Origin: JAYPHU01 sp964611435
GTDB taxonomy: Bacteria; Pseudomonadota; Alphaproteobacteria; Rhodospirillales; UBA2165
Direction of reading: 5' to 3'
Length of the DNA: 64,000 nucleotides
Assembly: GCA_964611435.1 (NCBI GenBank)
Contig: CAZSXT010000001.1
Coordinates: forward strand, 248,001-312,000
The notes under the pieces were generated by a model, which was not told the origin of the DNA, did not search any database, and saw only the letters and a program-made list of their open reading frames with translations. Positions 60,726 through 64,000 of this stretch are shown piece by piece. Made by a program: the position numbers and the translations under genes. The number at the start of each line of letters is the position of its first letter. The stretch's first letter is position 1.

Positions 60726-61769
60726 TTACCCGGTTTGAAAAATTGGTGTCGCGTCGGGTGCGGGGAAGCCGCCCCGCACCGCGCCGGCACTGACATCGCC
60801 GAAGAAAGGCTCGAAGCCCGCCGGCAATGGGTGGCTATTCGGCGGCGAGAACCAGAGTCGCAACAGATGCCGCTTCTTTTCCTCTTCTTCATAATCCTCA
60901 AAGGCGGTCCGCGTGTGCAGTGTGAGGTGGTTGTTTAGGAACTGAATATCACCCGGCTGGAACATCATGGTCAGGTTGAACTCGTCGCGCAGGCAAATCT
61001 CGTCGATGAAATTGAGCGCTTCGGCCTGGACGTTGGTCAACGGCGGGGTGACGCCCCCCAGCTCCGCCGTTCGTATGTGTGTCCGCGTGTACCGCCCGGC
61101 AAATCGCCCGTTCTCCCAGGCGAAGATCGGCTGGGTGTAGTAGGGGGACTGGCCCGGGAGTTCATTCCCCTGGCGTCCCCAGTGGTAGGGTTGGTAGAGC
61201 ACTTCCAGCAGATCGGGGCGCTCCGCCAGGATCTGGTTGTGCACGGCGGACATGCTGACGATCCGGCTAAGCCCGCCCTCCTTGGCCACGCGCAGACACA
61301 GTAGGGCGGTCACATCCGCTGCATCGGCGTGATAGGTAAGTTCAACGTTACTGGTATAGCCCCGAAACTCCGGTCCGTCTGCCGGTGTGCCGATATCCCG
61401 TACATCACCCAGCACATCACCCCGCTTGCTCTGGGACACAGCCGTGCCGCAATGCAGGCCGATGCCCCAATAAACAAGGCGTAAATCATCCTTGGAGAAG
61501 TTCTCGGCGGGAAAACCACGCAGCAAATAAAGCCCGGTCCCATTCTCCAGCTCTTCCAGCATCACTTTGATCCTGGCGCTGAAACTCGGAAGAGGAAAGC
61601 TTTCACGAGTTAGAGACGCCATGGATTCTCCATTGGCTCTGGCCGAGGCGAGGGCGGCTTCTATTTCACGGATATCGGCGTCTGTCAGATGGTGGATCCA
61701 GCAGTCATCTTCCTGGATGTCCCGCCCTAGCCAGACGCTGGGAGCGTCAACTTTTCTCATTTCAGCCAT
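60726..61769 (-). CDS. TauD/TfdA family Fe(II)/2-oxoglutarate dioxygenase
   Basis: A 347-residue non-haem iron dioxygenase. The first two iron ligands are in YHADAADV (H147 and D149); the distal His lies in NNHLTLHTRTAF and the 2-oxoglutarate Arg in RHLLRLWFS. Family members hydroxylate taurine, chlorophenoxyacetate, betaine precursors or amino-acid-like acids. Length is above TauD (about 280) because of an N-terminal extension. Substrate unknown. The HupE gene starts at its stop; an intended iron link (HupE metal importer and iron enzyme) is inference. Confidence 0.9.
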   Translation of the reverse strand: MAEMRKVDAPSVWLGRDIQEDDCWIHHLTDADIREIEAALASARANGESMASLTRESFPLPSFSARIKVMLEELENGTGLYLLRGFPAENFSKDDLRLVYWGIGLHCGTAVSQSKRGDVLGDVRDIGTPADGPEFRGYTSNVELTYHADAADVTALLCLRVAKEGGLSRIVSMSAVHNQILAERPDLLEVLYQPYHWGRQGNELPGQSPYYTQPIFAWENGRFAGRYTRTHIRTAELGGVTPPLTNVQAEALNFIDEICLRDEFNLTMMFQPGDIQFLNNHLTLHTRTAFEDYEEEEKKRHLLRLWFSPPNSHPLPAGFEPFFGDVSAGAVRGGFPAPDATPIFQTG

Positions 61770-61875
61770 GCCGCACTATACCGTCTTGAGGGTCGTAAAA
61801 TAAAGGTGTTCAGAAACCGGACGAGATAAGGTTTATTGGGACCCTTTGGGAGAGCAACCAACTTGTGAGGTCATT

Positions 61876-62958
61876 GTGGAAATAGCAGTACTCGGCGGCG
61901 GGCATGGTTGTTATGCCTCGGCTGTTCATATGATGGAGACGGGGCATGATGTCCGGCTCTGGCGGCGCGACGGTGCGGCGCTGAAGCCGGTGCAAGAAAC
62001 CGGGGCGATCAAGGTCACCGATATCGAGGGAGACCGGTCGGTTCCCATTGCCACCGTCACCGATAATTTGGCTGAGGCTGTCTCGGGTGCGGAACTGATC
62101 CTGATCCCGCTGCCATGCACGACGCACCAATCCCTCGCACAGAATCTGGCCCCTCATTTGGAAGAGGGACAGGTGGTATATCTGCCCCCGGGAACCTTCG
62201 GCTCTTACATCTTCGCCAAGGCGATGCAGGCTGCCGGAAACAACGCCAATGTGGCCTTTGCCGAAACCGGGACGCTGCCATACTTGGCGCGCAAGCAGGC
62301 GCCAGACCATGTGCGGATCACGGTGCACGCAACCCGGCTGCCGACCGGGGTGTTTCCGGCGAAAGACTCGGACCGGGCGTTGGAAGTCATCGCGAAGGCC
62401 TATCCTGTGGTTGAGCCTTTAAAAGACGCTCTCGATGGGGCGCTGATGAACGCTGGGCCGATCATCCATCCGCCGCTGATCATCATGAACGCCGGGCCGA
62501 TGGAGCATTTCGATGCCTGGGACATCCACAATGAAGGTACGCAGCCGTCGATCCGCCGGGTTACCGATGCGCTGGACAATGAACGGATCAAGTTGCGGGA
62601 AGCCCTTGGCTATGGCGCACCGCATTTCCCCCTGGCGGACCACTACGATGATTCCCGGGACGAATGGATGTATGGCAACTCTTCCCACGACAAGCTGACC
62701 GACAGCGGCGATTGGCGCGAAGACATCGATCTCTTGAATCACCGTTATATGAAGGAGGATACGGAACTAGGTCTGGGATTCATGACCTCGGTGGCCGCCT
62801 GGGCGGGTGTAGAGATGCCGATCGCGTCGGGGCTGTTGGCCATCGGCAACGGGATTACCGGGTCTGAGCTTTCGGACAATGCTCGTACGTTATCGGCACT
62901 GGGGCTTGATGGGGTAAGTCGAGATGAGATGACGCATCTGTTGCAGGAGGGACTGTAG
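61876..62958 (+). CDS. Opine/octopine dehydrogenase-like NAD(P) oxidoreductase
   Basis: A protein of about 360 residues. N-terminal Rossmann motif AVLGGGHGCYASA (NAD or NADP) followed by the opine-dehydrogenase C-domain with the GPIIHPPLIIMNAG motif (catalytic His) and an EALGYGAPHFPLADHYDD segment. Such enzymes join an amino acid with a 2-oxo acid by reductive amination, or run the reverse. I chose GTG 61876 (GAGG upstream) over TTG 61846. It lies 2 bp before a 3-hydroxyacyl-CoA dehydrogenase gene, probably co-transcribed. Substrate unknown. Confidence 0.88.
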   Translation: MEIAVLGGGHGCYASAVHMMETGHDVRLWRRDGAALKPVQETGAIKVTDIEGDRSVPIATVTDNLAEAVSGAELILIPLPCTTHQSLAQNLAPHLEEGQVVYLPPGTFGSYIFAKAMQAAGNNANVAFAETGTLPYLARKQAPDHVRITVHATRLPTGVFPAKDSDRALEVIAKAYPVVEPLKDALDGALMNAGPIIHPPLIIMNAGPMEHFDAWDIHNEGTQPSIRRVTDALDNERIKLREALGYGAPHFPLADHYDDSRDEWMYGNSSHDKLTDSGDWREDIDLLNHRYMKEDTELGLGFMTSVAAWAGVEMPIASGLLAIGNGITGSELSDNARTLSALGLDGVSRDEMTHLLQEGL

Positions 62959-62960
62959 CC

Positions 62961-63932
62961 ATGGCCAAGATTGTCGCCCTCGGCGCTGGCAGGATGGGGC
63001 GCGGCATCGGCCAGGTGTTCGCCTATGCCGGCCGGGACGTTACCATCCTGGATTTCAAGGACCGTCCGGCGGCGGAATCTGAAAAATTGTTGGCCGCCGC
63101 CAAGGCTGAGGTCGAGGAGAATCTCAAGTTTCTCGTTTCGCTCGACGTGCTGGCAGCGGAGAAGATCCCGGCCATCCTGGAACGCATTTCGGTCGCGAAG
63201 ATGAGCGAGGCAAAAGATGTTCTCGGCGACGCTGAATACATCTTCGAAGGTGTGCCGGAAGTCCCCGACGCGAAGGAAGATGCGTTCAAGAGACTGTGCG
63301 AAATGATCCCGGATGCGGCGGTGGTGGCGTCGACCACCTCGACAATGCTGTCGGACGATCTGGCCCGGCACATGACAAAGCCAGAGCGGTTCCTGAACGC
63401 GCATTTCCTTAATCCGGCCTATCTGATTCCGCTAGTGGAGGTGAGCCCATGCGCGGAAACTGATGAGGCGGTTGTTGAACGTTTTACGCAACTTCTGAAA
63501 GAAATCGGCAAGGAGCCGGTGCGCTGCAAGGCCTCTCCCGGTTACATCGTCCCCCGGCTCCAATCGACCGCGATGAACGAGGCCATCCGCATGGTGGAGG
63601 AGGGCGTTGCAACGCCGGAGGATATCGACCGGGCAGTCCGGGTCGGTTTCGGCATCCGCTACGCCACCATGGGCCTGATCGAGTTCACCGACTGGGGCGG
63701 CGTCGATATTCTCTACTACGCCAACAAGTATCTCAGTGCGAACCTGGATCCCCGCTATGCTTCCCCGCCGAGCGTGGCCGAGAAAATGGAGAAAGGGGAG
63801 TTGGGGCTGAACGCTGGTAAAGGCTACTACGATTTCGGAGAGATGGACGTGGACGCTTACCGGCGAGAGAAACTCTCCACGTTTATTGCGCTTCTCCGGA
63901 AACTGGACTTAATGCCGAAGGCGGCGGATTGA
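62961..63932 (+). CDS. 3-hydroxyacyl-CoA dehydrogenase family protein
   Basis: A 323-residue NAD-dependent dehydrogenase. N-terminal GAGRMGRGIGQVFAYAG NAD motif, catalytic Ser in the STTSTM segment, His in NAHFLNPA, and the C-terminal dimer domain with GYIVPRLQSTAMNEAIRM and DRAVRVGFGIRYATMGLIEFTDWGG. Residues fit 3-hydroxybutyryl-CoA-type enzymes, or the related L-carnitine/2-hydroxyacid dehydrogenases of the same fold. AGGAGG precedes ATG 62961 inside the end of the upstream gene. No thiolase or CoA ligase lies nearby in this window. Confidence 0.92.
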   Translation: MAKIVALGAGRMGRGIGQVFAYAGRDVTILDFKDRPAAESEKLLAAAKAEVEENLKFLVSLDVLAAEKIPAILERISVAKMSEAKDVLGDAEYIFEGVPEVPDAKEDAFKRLCEMIPDAAVVASTTSTMLSDDLARHMTKPERFLNAHFLNPAYLIPLVEVSPCAETDEAVVERFTQLLKEIGKEPVRCKASPGYIVPRLQSTAMNEAIRMVEEGVATPEDIDRAVRVGFGIRYATMGLIEFTDWGGVDILYYANKYLSANLDPRYASPPSVAEKMEKGELGLNAGKGYYDFGEMDVDAYRREKLSTFIALLRKLDLMPKAAD

Positions 63933-63994
63933 TTTGCCGCCGAACCGGGAAACCGGTAAAATTGTGACTTGAACGACAAAGAGGGAGAGGCGAC

Positions 63995-64000
63995 ATGTCT
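63995..64000 (+). CDS. Start of a further gene (two codons)
   Basis: An ATG at 63995 follows GAGGGAGAGG at ideal spacing and 62 bp after the dehydrogenase stop. Only ATG TCT is visible, so nothing can be said about the product; it is probably the next gene of the same unit. Confidence 0.5.

Noticed and set aside
1..64000. CRISPR array, tRNA, rRNA, insertion sequence or prophage
   Set aside because: No repeated 25-40 bp units with spacers, cloverleaf, rRNA block, transposase or phage structural gene was recognised on either strand.

Overview
The window looks like chromosomal DNA from an alphaproteobacterium, probably a Rhodospirillales-like lineage. Evidence: the HDAC-like gene followed by xseB-ispA-dxs-tlyA, an ALAS-type hemA (C4 haem pathway), a FlaF-family protein, a DUF2336 protein, TAXI-TRAP transport, an HspQ and an ELM1-like protein. 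Base composition is moderately GC-rich, with two clearly AT-rich non-coding stretches (about 1550-2100 and 55930-56060). I see no tRNA, rRNA, CRISPR, transposase or phage gene. The window is dense, ordinary chromosome with a few accessory modules.

Layout. 0-3 kb: ROK sugar kinase, a small orphan gene with a clear terminator, an AT-rich gap and a helical protein of unknown function. 3-8 kb: MBL hydrolase, TauE/SafE permease and a Baeyer-Villiger-type monooxygenase face a persulfide dioxygenase-rhodanese fusion and its ArsR regulator. 8-12.8 kb: an RND efflux pump (permease and adaptor) running into arsR. 13-18 kb: HDAC-like deacetylase, xseB, ispA, dxs, tlyA (isoprenoid precursor synthesis). 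18.4-23 kb: acyl-CoA-dehydrogenase-like flavoprotein, YbjQ-type protein and a TAXI TRAP transporter. 23-31.5 kb: aroC, fabI, pdxH, CDF metal exporter, universal stress protein, YedK/HMCES, SDR, wHTH-like protein, hydrolase and CinA. 31.6-36 kb: hemA, class III aminotransferase, manC.

36-46 kb: a peptide-type ABC importer in which an ACP-FAAL-PlsC fusion overlaps the first ATPase gene by 8 nt, and a lone flaF-like gene lies between ATPases and permeases. The binding-protein gene lies further upstream, beyond a convergent gene for a small secreted protein. 46-53.8 kb: secreted TPR protein, MFS exporter, pyrE, TPR-glycosyltransferase and TPR-sulfotransferase in tandem, hspQ, ELM1-like gene. 53.8-56.4 kb: a paralogue of the 2.1 kb helical protein, convergent with a DUF2336 gene, then an AT-rich gap with a candidate 34-residue ORF.

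56.4-64 kb is the most accessory-looking part: oxyR with a possible leaderless promoter, two AhpD/CMD-like genes, an NMT1-like binding protein without signal peptide behind an operator-like array, HupE/UreJ, a TauD-type dioxygenase, an opine-dehydrogenase-like enzyme and a 3-hydroxyacyl-CoA dehydrogenase. My two best candidates for something undescribed are the acyl-activation/peptide-import operon (36-46 kb) and the oxyR-linked module (56-59.6 kb). Functions are read from motifs by eye; no database search was run.
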